Shown here in pieces: positions 11,701 through 23,979 of a stretch of 64,000 nt of DNA. The stretch is from positions 151,823,519 through 151,887,518 of the forward strand of contig NC_134366.1 of assembly GCF_035582795.1 (NCBI RefSeq), read 5' to 3'. Origin of the DNA: Mycteria americana. Taxonomy: Eukaryota; Chordata; Aves; Ciconiiformes; Ciconiidae. The position numbers and the translations under genes were made by a program. The notes beneath the pieces are model-generated. The model ran no database searches. It saw only the letters and a list, made by a program, of their open reading frames with translations, and was not told the origin of the DNA. How positions within the stretch are numbered: the stretch's first letter is position 1; each line of letters starts with the position of its first letter.

Positions 11701-14381
11701 TCTGGTGTATTGTTCTCTTCCTCCAAAACGTGGTTGTGTGGCTGTAGCAGGAGTCAGTCAACAGCTCTGCTTATTGTGTGACTATTCGTTATTTCAGCCC
11801 ACCGCAGACTCAGGGTAGAATTACCTAAACACTCAATATTCACATTTTGAAATATTCTTTCAATTCCACAGCCATAAAGACTGGAGATTTTACAGTTTTG
11901 AAAATGAAAGAGAACCGTACAATAACTTGCAGACACACATAATAGCTTTTTACAGGAGGTTATAGACAATTTTCTGACTACAGTTAAGCTGTAATGAATG
12001 TAAAAGAACACATATCAGCACACAAAAAAAGGGAGGAGGAAGACAAAAGAAAACCTATTTACTTTTAAAGGCCTGTTGGCAGCTAACATAAGATCAAAAT
12101 TTAGGTTTTGAAAAACAGTACATTTTACCAGGCAAAATCTAATGAGGCTGATTTTTAAACAACTTAGCACAATTACATTGATTGCAAGAGCAATTTGGGT
12201 AATTATATGTGGAAATGACCATAATTAGCCAGAAATGAGCAAGAACCTTGCAAATGTTCCCATATACAAATTTTCTTCATCTTTCTATGAGATATTCAGT
12301 GCTTAGTGTACAAGTTCCTTCCTTTAAGCCAATAAAATGTGGTTAGATCAAAAAAAAAGTCTGTCATATGTTCATAAGTGATGTGTCATAATCCAGATAC
12401 TTAAAAAACCCCAAACTTTGGGGACAGTTCTGAATTGTTACATGTGACCATTGGGATTTTTGGGGGAAGACTGGGTGTCCATTGTTACAGTAGCAGTGCC
12501 CAGTGACACATGGGGTGGCATTTTGGTATGCAAATGTGGAGGGGGAGGAATCGTGCATTTTGCATTGAAGTTCTGCCTGGCATCATGTCAAAAAGTTAAT
12601 TTCAGTGCAGTAAGAAGAACAAAGAACAATTTTAGGAAGGGTTTGATATTTTATTCATATTTAGATTAGGTCCAGAGAGATGATGAGAATGTTAATTGGT
12701 CTCTCTTCAGAGACAGACGTTCTCAGCAAGAAGAAAAATCATCTCAAGCAATTGGGTCTTTTTTCTTCGTTATTCTTTTTTCTCTTTTAATCTCCTCTAT
12801 GCGAAGCTAAAGAGAAGCTGAAGAAAGCCAGGCCAAATGGCAAGAAAATGAGCACAGGAACAGAAGAGACATCAACTAATGAAGGGAACCATGGACAGCA
12901 GGGACAATAGTCAAAGCAGGTCCTAACTTTCTGGATAGAAACAAGTTGGCTAGGACCTTTCATAATTGTTTGTGATCTATTATTATTGTTGCTATCATTA
13001 TAGATCTCTACAGAGAGAGAAAAGTAGCTGATGGAAATTTATGGCAACTTTAGAGATAAAAAGGTGACTCTCTACAAACTTTCCTGTTAAAAAGCCACAT
13101 TGAGTGGTTGTAAGTATCTTCTCTGTTTAAACAGGTGGTCCTGGAGATAAAGGCTTCCCAGCAGAAGGCTCAAAATAACAGTCCAAAGTGACTATCACTA
13201 TAAAACTCAACGTACTGCCAGCAGAGTTGTGTTTTTGGCAAAACTCACCCCATTGTTGATCAACGCAGTGAACTTCCTCTGTAAAATTCATCCATGGCCC
13301 AGCTGGACAAGGTTTGTAAAATAAATACAACAAAGTAGATTAGCTTTAAAGCTCTAACCAAGAGGTGGCAAAACCAGGGGGGACTGTGCTGAAGCCCTGT
13401 TGTTCAGCTCTGTCAGGCTGTCTCCTAGATTAATATCAATTTTCCAATGTTCAGTGTTATTTCAGTTGGCTACAGTACTCTTGTTTCCTGGTGGTGTTCC
13501 ATCTGTGTTAACGTTTTATATCTGTCTTTTGACTACTTTTTCCACTGAGGTCTCCTGCTTCCTTAGCGTTGCTACTAAACATGACCCAGGAGCCTGGTAG
13601 ATGTTCTTGGGGGCTGTTGACTTTGCCAGGACCTGATGCCCAGCTCTGTCCCACATGTCTGGCTTGACCTAGCCCTGGCAGCCTGAGGAAGAAGAGTAGC
13701 CATGTCATTACCTACTGTGAATTACATCCTTTCGTTGTGATAACACAGGACAAAGAGCCCCACATGAGTAGGGTGAGTAGTAACACTACCTGCTATTGTA
13801 GCTTCTCATCTTGAGGTAAAGAAATGATGGGCAAGGAGAGAAAGTGAGATACTATTTAGCAAGCCTTCATCCCAGGCAGGGGGCTCGCTGCTCTCCCTGC
13901 AAACCACTGAATTGTTGCAGAATGGCTGCAATAAAACCAGAGCAGTTTGCAGGGGGGCTGAAGAGAAGGACATCTCTGTGCAGCCTGCCCAATGCAGTGG
14001 GGGGTAGTGGCCATCTGGCCTGACAGTCCTCCACCAAGAGGCAAACCCTTATTCACGTGGGGCCATGGGATGACTGCTTCTCTTTGGGGAGCTTTTTCCA
14101 CTCTTCAGCTCCCCCGCCCAATAAATTCCTGTTTGGTCAAGTCCATCTGTTTGATTTTCCTTTGGAGATGTGACATGCTGGGCATTTGGGTAGGAAAAGG
14201 ATGGTTTTCCTCAGAGGCTGGCTGGGGGCTTGAGCTGATGTTTCCTTGATCACCCTTGTGAGTGAGCCTGGCAGATGGGTAACGTGATGCTAGTCTCCGA
14301 GCTGGAAACATTTATGGAAAGCATTATATGTGGTGGGAGACTGGCCTTGATGGCTTCACAAGCTCAAGCCAGTTGTGCATC

Positions 14382-14416
14382 CCTGTCCTGTCCTGTCCTG
14401 TCCTTTCCTATCCTAC
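14382..14416. repeat. Pentanucleotide microsatellite (TGTCC)n
   Basis: There are four near-perfect TGTCC units followed by decaying TTTCC, TATCC and TACCC variants. The one-sided decay suggests an old tract that is now too short to be very unstable. Confidence 0.75.
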
Positions 14417-16130
14417 CCAGCTTCTTATGTTGTAGTTAACGCTACAGTTTCTGAAAAGGCAGAAGATGCAGCATTGTTGCTAGCGTGATAGCAGTAAATT
14501 CCCCTGTGAACGTCTTGGGCTGTGATGATCCACAGACCAGAATAAATTTGGGCTAAATTTGGTTCTGGCTTCTGCTCTCAGAGGAATTAGTTCAAGTAAA
14601 TTTTTCCACCTGGGTAGAATGTGATAGCTGATGAGGGCTGTCTGTCTATGAATACTATTTACATGTATAGTAAGCTGTAGTATAACATTCTGATTTAAGT
14701 AAAAAATATTAATTTAATAGACAATGCTTAGTTTGCCATTTCAGGGAGTGAGTGGATCAGAGCTCCAGCTGGCCCATGACTGTGTGACTCCATCAAAGAG
14801 CTGTTATGGTACATACCAACAATGGGGCTGGCTTCAGGGCTATGATTACTTTTGGCCCGTATTATCTATCCTTACTTTGCAAATGAAGTGTGTCTGCTCA
14901 TAAAGTAAACATTCAGCATGCTCCATGAAAGACTTGGGAAGCAACAATGCCTGCCTGAAATGAGCTCCCATGGAGCTCAGTTTCATATGTAGGTGTCAAT
15001 AGCTCTTTTATGGGCTGCTTGGGATACATCAGACGTATATTATATCCTCTTTTGTTAAAGTGCCACTGAGTCTGGCCCAGCTGTTTAAAACTTAGCCTCT
15101 GCATAGTCTAGGGTGATCATTTTCACCACTTGCTTTGGCAAACTTTCATAACCTGGAGAGGTTCAACTGCAGTTAGCTTCAGTAGTGTAAAATTAATTAC
15201 TTTTGTATATTCCTGTGCTGTAAGCACTGGGTGCAGCTACTGTGCTGTAATATTAGATTAAACTGAGCACATTATTAGCTTTATCAATGATTCATTACAA
15301 TCTTAATGCCAACCGAAAGGACACAGAGTACCCATTTACCAGTGTGCCTCTAGCAAACACTGCAACACACACAGGTGCTTTTTTTGGAAGTGCCTTTGTC
15401 AAGGAATATAAAGTAGTAGAAATTTCCTGAGTACATGGGTTTCAAGTAGATTATATCAGAAATAGGAAGAAAATCCCTGCATTTAACTTCAGACTTAAGG
15501 CAAGGTGCTCAAGAGGGGACTCTGAGCCATATGTTCCAGGCAGCCAGGATTAATACAGAATCTGTGTGACAGCAGACAACTGCAGACTGAGAGCTAGACC
15601 ATTTGTAACACTGATTGACAACTGTGCTCGTGGAAGTCTGTGCGAAGGCTGGAGCAACTGAATGCAGCTGTGAAATAAGGTTGAATGGAAAAAAGAGACT
15701 TGGAAAGATGCTCGGAAGCATATTGCATGTGAGCAATTGCCTCCTCTCACCCATCCCCTCCCTGTCTTCCCCCTATGCTTTGGAAGGAGCTGTCTCCTTG
15801 ATTCATCAGTCCATCAGCTTCCTCCACTGAAAAGTCATTCCTTGTTCACTCACCCCTTCACAGCAGGTCCTGAAGGGAGGGTGGGTGCTTTGAATGCTAT
15901 TAATACGTAGATAAATGCTAACTAATAACAGAATAAAGAAAAGAGAACAGGGGAATTTTTCTCTTCCTTTCCCTTTCAGGTCAGGATGAGGCGGCGTATT
16001 TCAAAGAGCAGACTTCAGCCACTACAGATGCAATACACAATTTCAAAGTTTCCCAGTCTTTTTGAAAGCTGAGGCATTGGCCTGTGATATGCACACTTGT
16101 CCACAACTGTATATTCACCCCTGTGGGCTT

Positions 16131-16222
16131 GAATCAGATCCTACTACACCCCAGTTTGTCACTGGTATAACCACTGATTTCAGTTAAATTAGTCTTTATT
16201 TACACTGGTGAGTATGAAGAAA
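16131..16222. repeat. Remnant of an ancient amniote interspersed repeat
   Basis: Phrases such as GAATCAGATCCTACT, ACTGATTTCAGTTAAATTAG and TTTACACTGGTGAG match a degraded repeat consensus (cagatcc ... ttcagtggaattac ... gatttacaccagtg) that I recall from bird, turtle and crocodile genomes. Similar remnants occur at 33623, 48966, 51740 and 53515 in this window. The family name is unknown to me. Confidence 0.4.
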
Positions 16223-16995
16223 GGCAGGTTTGCTAAGTACAGCAGATCACAGGAAACCAGTCTTTTTCTTCAAGGGAGGCATTAGTCACCACTGCAGGCA
16301 CTTTGATTTGTTAGTCTGTACACAGCACAAGCAGGCTTTTGAGAAAGCAAAAGAGTGTTTGTGTGGGTTTTCTGGGACGTTCAGCGCTCTTGTAAACCCT
16401 TGTGTTGGTTTTGGTAAGGTCAGTTAAAATAGGTAATTGCCTGCTTCAAAATTCAATCAATGAAACTCCAGAAACAAACCACACTGGAGGTTAGAAGCAA
16501 GGGTTGCTGTGTGCGAGACTGACAAGGAAATGCATGTCCCTAGAATAGCCCACAGCTGTTTACAGGGCATCTCTATTAGGACCTGAAGGATGGGAGTAGT
16601 GCCATGTGTCTCAATACACACATATGGTAAATATTACTCACTGGTAGCCATTTGAATGTGCCTGATAGAGCTCAAAGTCCTTCTAAGAAAATAAATAGTT
16701 ATTAATGATAACAATTGCATTAATGGGGTCTTTGGAGCCCTGCTGGGGTCCTCTGACCCAGGACCAGGAGATTCAGTAAACCATGAGTAAGAAAATTAAA
16801 CTTCCTCTTATTAGGTTTCATTTCACTGTAGATGAATCTGTATTTCTACTGGAAAACATTTAGGGTTTAATGACTCAAAAATAACTGAAAACTACGGAGT
16901 ACCACTTTCGCCATTTGCAGATGAGAGTAAATTACATTATATAAATGAGAAATCTAAATCACCAGCGTTAGATATTTAGCCCAAATGAACAGAAG

Positions 16996-17225
16996 CACAG
17001 AATCACAGAGTGGTTGAGGTCAGAAGTGACCTCTGGACGTCATCTGGTCCAACCCCCAAGCAGGGCTCAAGCATGCTCAAGCAGGGCCACTTAGACCTGG
17101 CTGCCCAGGACCATATCCAGACAGCTTTTGAATGTCTCCAAGGATGGAGACTCCACAACCTCCCTAGGCAACCTGTGCCAGTGCTTGGTCACCCTCCCAG
17201 TGAAAAAGTGTTTTCTTATGTTAAT
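16996..17225 (-). mobile_element. CR1 LINE 3' fragment
   Basis: This is an antisense CR1 tail. It starts with the typical 3'-terminal CACAGAATCACAGAG, then GGTTGAGG...GACCTCTGG and TGGTCCAACCCCC. The C-terminal coding remnant follows as CTCCACAACCTCCCTAGGCAACCTGTGCCAG (split here by small changes) and TGAAAAAGTGTTTTC. It is 5'-truncated, with only about 230 bp left. Divergence from the usual consensus looks moderate, so the copy is older than those at 21 and 48 kb. Confidence 0.9.
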
Positions 17226-17776
17226 ACTCATACGTTAAGTCTCAATTTTCATGCGATGCACGCACAAATCATTTTGGAAACTAAAAAAATCAGGTTTTGC
17301 TCTCCCTCTTTCAAAACTGAGTAAGCAAAAGGGACACTTTCTACAAAAGACAAGTAAATAGAAGAAAGTTAAAACTTATTTCCCATTGAAATGCTTCTTC
17401 AAAACATTTTCAGCCAAACCTAATTAGAAGGGTAATTTCCTAGAAGCTTTCAGAAAATTTGCCCATTCATTTCACATACATTTTTGCAATATCACTGCAC
17501 TTCACCTTATGCATGGAGCATCTCCCTGAAGAAATCTGGAAGGCCTTGTCTTTAATATGCTTCTCGCAGCTTGCTGATGCTACAACGCCAGCAGGAAAAC
17601 CAGCCACTGTATGTTAGCTAGGCTATGAAGCAGCTGGGGAAAGGCAGTGCTTCATTTAATACTCAAGACATATATATATATAAAATTCTGCAGATACTCT
17701 ATGCATATACATGTATTTAAAATGCTGAGTATTTAAATCAGTACATATGTAATATATTTATATATAAATGCATTTT

Positions 17777-17812
17777 TGTGTATGTGTGTGTGCATATATA
17801 TATACACACACA
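17777..17812. repeat. Palindromic (TG)n(TA)n(CA)n simple repeat
   Basis: GTGTGTGTG followed by CATATATATATA and then CACACACA forms a near self-complementary tract. A second (TA)n run lies just upstream (17670-17681). Alternating purine-pyrimidine of this type can form a cruciform or Z-DNA; the structure is inferred only. Confidence 0.7.
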
Positions 17813-17867
17813 ACCATATGCATTTAAGCTTATTTTATTTCTCCTTCATCCTCTTCCTTCTACACTA

Positions 17868-17935
17868 GTCTCCTTAGATTGTAAGCTTGCTGGATCAGAT
17901 GCTGTGCCTGTACTGGTGCATCTTGTCTTAAGGGG
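17868..17935 (+). repeat. Possible L2/MIR-like tail remnant
   Basis: CTCCTTAGATTGTAAGCTTGCTGGATCAGATGCTG (in two overlapping parts) resembles the 'agattgtaagctc...gggcaggg...ctgt' tail shared by many ancient amniote LINE/SINE elements. It is short and degraded. Confidence 0.3.
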
Positions 17936-20043
17936 GAAATGAGGGCATTCCTGTAATAGAAATACTAATTTATAACCCAAAATCTGTGTTCGAAGAACAC
18001 TAAGGCTGCAAAGTCAAGCAGCCGAAGGTAGGAAAGACTAGGATTAGGGAGTCTTGTGCCACTTTAATTCAGTCTCCTTTGCATACTGCTAATCACCTGA
18101 TCATATATTCTGCTTTTTCCTTTTTCATTGCTTCATTCAGTGTATGAGATGTTGAGCAACGAGGCAAGATTTGTTTTCCCCTGACTGTTTCACATGTGAA
18201 TTTACATCCTAGTTACTGCATGCTGCTCAAACCCTGCTACCGAGAAGAAATTATTGTTTCCTCATTTCTTTATTATCATTGGTGCTCATCTCTATCACCT
18301 TGGAGTGCCTCATGAGTTGCTGTTCACAACATCCTCTCTTCAGTGGGAGCGATGTCCATTGCTGATGGCAAACTAAGCTAGATTAAGGTAAGGTAGATTT
18401 GATTTGGTAAAACTGAGATAGATTAAGGTGAAAAATTAAAAAACTTGGGGGACACAGTTTGAGATATCCCTAATTTTTCACAGTATCCATCACCAAATAA
18501 TACTTATAATTTCAAAGCTCAGCTCCCGAAGACTTCAGTCTGGTGCTCAGCCCTTCTGAAAATGAGCCCAAGGAGCATCAAGACAACCTTAAACCCCAGA
18601 TCACAGGCCCAAGCTGCTGAGCCATGGGAATGCAGGTGTGTGCCTGCATAGTTTGGTTCAAGACACCCAAGAAGTAGAAGAGGACTCTCCGAGCTCTCTC
18701 CATCCTGTGGTGTGGGTCCCCATACGTCCCATGGCAAGAAACCTTGATTCTGTGCTGCTCCAGGTCAGCACATGTCATGGGATCCACAAATGCAGTTTTG
18801 GAATAAATTAAATATGAAAATGAATAATGCACCTTGTGCAGCACTTCTGGGGAAACCTAGTTTGAGATCACATTTAATTTCATGCTCCTCTTAAATATTA
18901 CATTGTCATTGCACTATAGAATGCTAAAGCAGAAACACCAGGCTACATCCTGGGAGTTTTGGCAGCCAGGCAGGGAGAATCAGAGCCAGCGGCCCTTGGG
19001 AAGGTAGCAGGAGCACTGTGAGCTGTGGAACGGGTGATCTGTCTGGATATTTCATGAAAGTCATCCCCCTTGACACCATTCCTGGTGTTCAGGTCGGACT
19101 TATCGTCATTAAGTTTCAAAGTCAATCTTGGGTGTATTTCTGTGGGGCTGCCATTTCCTGTAAAGATTCTCTGGCTTTTCACAGCCTCTGACATAGTCAC
19201 ATCTGTTTGCACTCACTTTGGGCTTGGAAACATTTCTTGAGAGAAGGAGCAAGTCGGGTGAATTTTTCTAAAAGAAGAGGTGGATTTCTTGAGCGCAATT
19301 TGTTAGCATTGCAGAAAAAGTGTGGTTTGTAAGAAATTTGTCTCCTTGCAAGCCTTTGGGCTGATGTGGTTTTTTTCACGGGCTCTTTGGCTCTGCTCTC
19401 TGCGAGCTGTTCCCGGCTCCGCTGGCACAGCCAGCCTTTGTGCGTGACTGCGAGAGCCTCTGCATTTCTTGTGACCTTTGAATTCATGCCCACGCACAGA
19501 GCGGTCCCCAAGCTGCTGCCTGCTGCCTCAGCTCCAGCCTTTAAGGACTACCTGAGGTGCAGCAACAGCTGAAGAAAATCACCGAGGCTGTTTTTGGAAA
19601 CTACCCACAACCACCCCATAAGTTTTTTCTCCTTGTAATTCAGGGAAGAGACGTGAGCTGTGTCTGGATGGTGCCCCATGCCTGCACCTTTCTGGTGTCC
19701 TTCAGTCCCATATGACAGTGCATGCAAAGAGAGGGAGATGTAGGCTTCAGTGCCACACGGCTTGCTTTCCTCTCGCCTCTTCTGGATCACCTGTGGGCCG
19801 TGGAGCTGGCACCACAGCCAAATGCTCACCAGGTGACGGGGAAGGCAGAAGTCTGAAAGCGCAGAAGATTTCCGGGGAAAGAGCGTGCAGGGTGACAGTG
19901 TGAGTGGTCGGAGACGTGAGGGACAGAGAGGCTCGGGTCGGAGATGAGGGAGGACGGAGTCCTTGGGGTGGGGCAGGCTGTGAAGGACGTGAAGGGGGAG
20001 TCCACTGTAGGAAAGTGGCAACTGAGGATTTCAGGAGGGGTCA

Positions 20044-20048
20044 GAGGG
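20044..20048. repeat. 5-bp target site duplication (left)
   Basis: GAGGG immediately precedes the TG of the LTR and is repeated exactly at 20668-20672 after its terminal CA. A 5-bp duplication is typical of ERVL-class integrases. Confidence 0.8.
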
Positions 20049-20316
20049 TGTCCTGGTTTCGGCTGGGATAGAGTTAATTTTCTTCCTAGTAGCTGGTATA
20101 GTGCTGTGCTTTGGATTTTAGTATGAGAATAATATTGATAACACGCTGATGTTTTGGCTGTCGCTAAGCAGTGTTTACACTGGTCAAGGACTTCCCCCCC
20201 CCCCTCCTTCAGCTCCCCATGCTCTGCCAGGTGCCCAAGAAATGGGAGGGGGCACAGCCAGGATTGTTGATCCAAACTGACCAAAGGGCTATTCCATACC
20301 ATATGATGTCATGCCC

Positions 20317-20326
20317 AGTATATAAA
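20317..20326 (+). promoter_or_regulatory. LTR TATA box
   Basis: AGTATATAAA lies 269 bp into the LTR, about 215 bp before the ATTAAA signal. A transcription start would be expected near 20350, in the GATCACTGCTCGGGGAC stretch. It could drive plus-strand transcripts into the 21-22 kb region. Promoter activity is inferred. Confidence 0.6.
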
Positions 20327-20533
20327 CTGGGGGAGTTGGCCGGGGGGTAGCGATCACTGCTCGGGGACTGGCTGGGCGTCAGTCGGCGGGTGATGAACGG
20401 TTGTATCATTTTTTTTTTAATTTTTTTTTTTCCCCTTTTTTCCCTCCCTTGGGTTTTGTTCCTCTCTCTCTCTCTCGTTGTTTTCCTTCTCATTATAATT
20501 CATTATTATTATTACTATTATTTTGTTCCAATT

Positions 20534-20539
20534 ATTAAA
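20534..20539 (+). terminator. LTR polyadenylation signal ATTAAA
   Basis: This is the common variant hexamer, placed after the pyrimidine/ATT-rich R-like region and followed by T-rich sequence (TTTTCTTACTTTTGCTC). The position fits the end of the R region of this LTR. Confidence 0.5.
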
Positions 20540-20672
20540 CTGTTCTTATCTCAACCCACAAGTTTTCTTACTTTTGCTCTTCCGATTCTCTCCCCCATCC
20601 CACCGGGGGGGGAAGTGAGCGAGCGGCTGTGTGGGGCTTAGCTGCCGGCTGGGGCTAAACCACAACAGAGGG

Positions 20673-21238
20673 GAAGCCAGTACGACAGGCCTGGCTGCAG
20701 GAGCAACGACGTAGACAGCCTTCTTCCCTTATGTAGCTTAATGCTTAAGGCTGGAGAACAAGACTACCAGGACATTCAAAGGCTTTTCAGGGACACACGA
20801 AAACCCCAGGCACACTTCAGAGGGGCTCTGACCAGTGCATGCACGGTGAGAGTCCAGCTCCCACGCACCCGGAGGGGCTGAGCAGCTGGGCCACCGTGAG
20901 ACGTGAGGTGCACGGGGCTGGGGTGCAAGGGGGAGGTCAGTATATCCCCTCTTGTCCTGCCTGAAAATTCATACCAGGAATTAAGATGCAGTGCTTGTGG
21001 CAGTCAGGGGCTCAGCTTGATGATCCCAGGAGCACCTTCTAGCCCTTTCTCTTTAGCTCGGGCGTATGTATCGCTGCCCAACACCTCATCTGGGTGCATT
21101 AGGTTCATACAGCAAACATAGCAGCCCCGCTGAGCCCAGAAGCAGGACTGACCTCTACATATGCCCTTTCTGTGTCTTTTTGCTAAAGCAGAGGTGTGTT
21201 GGAGGAAGGTACACAGTTTTCCCGTGTACATAGACTGG
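20673..21238. other. Unique spacer between LTR and CR1
   Basis: No retroviral primer-binding site or gag-like frame follows the LTR, which supports the solo-LTR call. Only short ORFs are present and no other repeat was recognised. Confidence 0.6.
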
Positions 21239-21348
21239 AATAGAATAGAATAGAATAGAATAGAATAGAATAGAACAGAATAGAATAGAATAGAATAGAA
21301 TAGAATAGAATAGAATAGAATAGAATAGAATAGAATTAGAATAGACCA
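21239..21348. repeat. (TAGAA)n microsatellite at a CR1 3' end
   Basis: About 19 pentamer units run from 21241 to 21335, with one TAGAACAGAA interruption, followed by TAGAATTAGAATAGACC. It directly abuts the 3' end of the antisense CR1, whose sense-strand tail is TTCTA repeats. The related CR1 at 48 kb has only about three units, so this array grew after insertion. Confidence 0.9.
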
Positions 21349-21876
21349 GACCAGACTATTTCAGTTGGAAGGGCATCTAGTCCAACTGCCTGCCCACTTC
21401 AGGGCTGACCAAAAGTTAAAGCATGTTGTTAAGGGCATTGTCCAAATGCCTCTTAAACACTGACCAGCTTGAGGCATCAACCACCTCTCTAGGAAACCTG
21501 TTCCAGTCTTTGACCACCCTCTCAGTAAAGAAATGCTTCCTAATGTCCAGTCTGAACCTCCCCTGGCGCAGCTTTGAGCCATTCCCACATGTCCTATCCC
21601 TGGATCCCAGGGAGAAGAGATCAGCACCTCCCTCTCCACTTCCTCTCCTCAGGAAGCTGTAGAGAGCAACGAGGTCGCCCCTCAGCCTCCTTTTCTCCAG
21701 ACTAGACAAGCCCAAAGTCCTTAGCCGCTCCTCATAGGACATTCCTTCCAGCCCTTTCACCAGTTTTGTTGCCCTCCTCTGGACGTGTTCAAGGGCCTTT
21801 GCATCCTTCTTAAATTGTGGGGCCCAGAACTGCACACAGGGCTCAAGGTGAGGCCACACCAATGCTAAAATACAGT
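21349..21876 (-). mobile_element. Young 5'-truncated CR1 LINE
   Basis: This is an antisense CR1 with 3' UTR (GTTGGAAGGGCATCTAGTCC) and the ORF2 C-terminal coding region. Reading the minus strand, coding runs from about 21876 to the TAA at 21416 with no frameshift. The residues include [47 protein letters not shown] and [10 protein letters not shown], all characteristic of the CR1 tail downstream of the reverse transcriptase core. Only about 0.5 kb of a roughly 4.5 kb element is present, so it cannot retrotranspose. It is the same subfamily as 48457-48934, where about 8 of 127 residues differ. Confidence 0.93.
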
Positions 21877-23979
21877 GGGTCTTCACCTTTCTGATGCCTG
21901 TACGCTGGATCTCATGACCAGGGTTTGCACTAGGGCTAGTTCTCCTACTAACCATCAACAAAACTCCTGTTGGTTTTAAGAAGAGCGGGAGTGGACCAAG
22001 AAATCCGTGAAATTTTAATTTGGGGTAAGAGGGACTTACGTAATTTACCCCCAATTAGAAATAATTCAACTAAACCTGAAGATATATTCAAGAAAACAAT
22101 AGGAGGGAAGCAGCTGACTTTTTTCTACACTTGCACAGAGGCAGGGCACTTTATTTCATTTTTCTATGGGTCAGAGAAAATAACCCCTCATACTAGAGTT
22201 ATCTGACTCCACAGCCACTGCAGTAAATCATTGCACATTTTTTTCCTACTATGTCTGATAAGGAACTGGAAATCTGTTACTTGGGCTTCAGAAACAAGCC
22301 AGAAGCATGACATTTAGGCCCCTGCTTCTCCAGTTTGTGTGCATTATATCAGTGGTGCGGACCACTGTGAATTAATTGCTGTTGCCTTTTATGTACTTTA
22401 GCTGGCTACAGCTGCTCGAGACACTTTTAAATATCCCAACAACTCCAGTATTGTTTGCTGACACTTTCTAAATGCTCTGCTCGGTATTTGGTTGTCTTGA
22501 TAGCATCGAATGCCCTGTTTCACCTGGAGACAGCCAGAGGCTTTGGTTAAGGGCCTGTACAGGTGTTACGGAAATAATCCAGGGCAATTCTAGTACCATA
22601 TAAGAGCCATACTGTTTATTTTTCTGTACACACGGGCTGCTTATCACAACCACCTGGAAAATTCCACACATGCAGTTGCCCTAGAATGGGGCTTTGTGAC
22701 AGTGCAAGAAAAATGTTTTTTTTTTCATCTGATTCACTGACAGGAAGTCTCCAACAGGTAAAAGCATGTTTGGTTTAGAGTAGGAAGGCAGAAAGATGAG
22801 AGCGAGCTTTAAATTAAAATGGAAGGCATAAAAGATTAACCCAAATTTCTGCTGTTGGTGGCCAGAAGCCTTCTCCCTTGCCATGACCCCAGCTCTCACC
22901 ATCAACTTATGCTTGTCTGGAGTTACGGCGTGTGGAGGTTACAGCTGCAGGCGTTTGTGCCAGGGCTGTGTGTCAGCACAACTCGGTATGCTGACAGTTT
23001 ACATAGAAACACCCTCTCATGGGTGCAAAGCACTTGCTTTCTCCGCTGCTTATTCCTCGGCTCAGCCAAGGCGGTGGCACGGCTTCAGTGGAGACCCACA
23101 CGTCTCGGGGCGCAGGTGGGCTGGGGAAGAGGAGCGCGTTGGTGCGGCTGGGAAGGGAAAGCCAGCGCGTGCCCAGCGAGTGCCCTGGGCAGGGCGTACC
23201 TGTGGACAGCCACAGCACCCAAAGGGCCCAAGGGTGTGCCAGGGTCTGCCCTCTCCAACTCTTTCACAATAACGAACTGGAACCCAAGGCAATAAAGGAG
23301 GCTGAGACTGGGGCGAAATGGCCTGTTCTGTGCCTGAAGCATCATGTGGGGCCACTGTCTCAGAAGCGGCGTAAGCAAGAAATCATGAGCCAGGAAAGCA
23401 AGAGCTCTTCCCTGTGCCTTGCTTTCTTCTGAGGTACGGGCAATGTGCTCTTCACCCCTCCTACATCACCTCTTGGTTCTGCTGAGAGGTGCTTTGGGAT
23501 GGCTGAAAGGGCATTGCAAAACCTGTCCTGTCCTTCATCTACTCGCTTTGATAGAGCAGTGCAGTACTCTGTGCCCATCCTTTCCCTTCCTCCTCCACCT
23601 CAGCCTCCAGCCTTTTCTTGTGCAAACATGTGTAGGGTTGGAAACAACCATAATCTGAGTGACAGGAGCCGTATGGCCATTCCTGGGTGACCTGCAGCAT
23701 GTGTGCCACAGCAGCTGATGCTAATAAGGAATGGGGAAGCTGTGGCCATTGTAGTTGTCCTTGTAATTCTGCAAACGCTGTATGTGTGAGGATTTCCTCT
23801 CCCGGCTGTATCCCTGGTCTGCTGCACAACCACAGTGTTAAAGAACTGAACTCTTTAAGGACACAGCCCACCACCACTCAGAGACAGTTCAGCTAGATAG
23901 ATGTCCAGGCTGAAAATCAGTATACCAGGGAATGCAATGCAACACATTAACGCAATGAAATCACAGGTGTCTCTGGAAG

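Larger units (their letters stand above)
5986..16995. other. Long unique AT-moderate tract without recognised genes
   Basis: There are only short ORFs, the longest being about 120 codons and unrecognised. Visible content is a T-run with flanking AT-rich sequence at 7017-7043, a short pentanucleotide repeat at 14382-14416, a moderately CpG-containing patch around 11240-11400 without promoter motifs, and an ancient repeat remnant at 16131-16222. I saw no LTR, CR1 tail or RNA gene in the rest. Confidence 0.55.
17226..20043. other. Unique sequence between CR1 tail and LTR
   Basis: No gene is recognised. It contains an alternating purine-pyrimidine patch (17670-17812), a possible L2/MIR-like tail remnant (17868-17935) and several overlapping short ORFs on both strands near 18.9-20.0 kb that resemble nothing known. 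The 19.4-20.0 kb part is GC-richer but has no convincing promoter motifs. Confidence 0.5.
20049..20667 (+). mobile_element. Solo LTR of an avian ERVL-like element (619 bp)
   Basis: It starts TGTCCTGGTTTCGGCTGGGA and ends GGGCTAAACCACAACA, with an exact 5-bp duplication GAGGG on both sides. Visible internal parts, in order, are a C-homopolymer (about 20191-20202), a CRE-like TGATGTCAT (20305-20313), a TATA box (AGTATATAAA), a T-rich then CT-rich pyrimidine tract (20408-20477), an ATT-rich patch and an ATTAAA signal at 20534-20539, then a GC-rich U5. No retroviral genes flank it. Intact ends, promoter and signal and a perfect duplication indicate a relatively recent insertion. I recall this LTR type from many bird genomes but do not give a database name. 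Confidence 0.88.

Noticed and set aside
21239..21348. Telomere- or satellite-like array
   Set aside because: The unit TAGAA is not the vertebrate telomere repeat, and the array directly continues a CR1 tail.
21416..22054. 212-codon minus-strand ORF as a host gene
   Set aside because: From about 21876 down it is the CR1 ORF2 C-terminus; only its first part is unrelated flanking sequence read through by chance.
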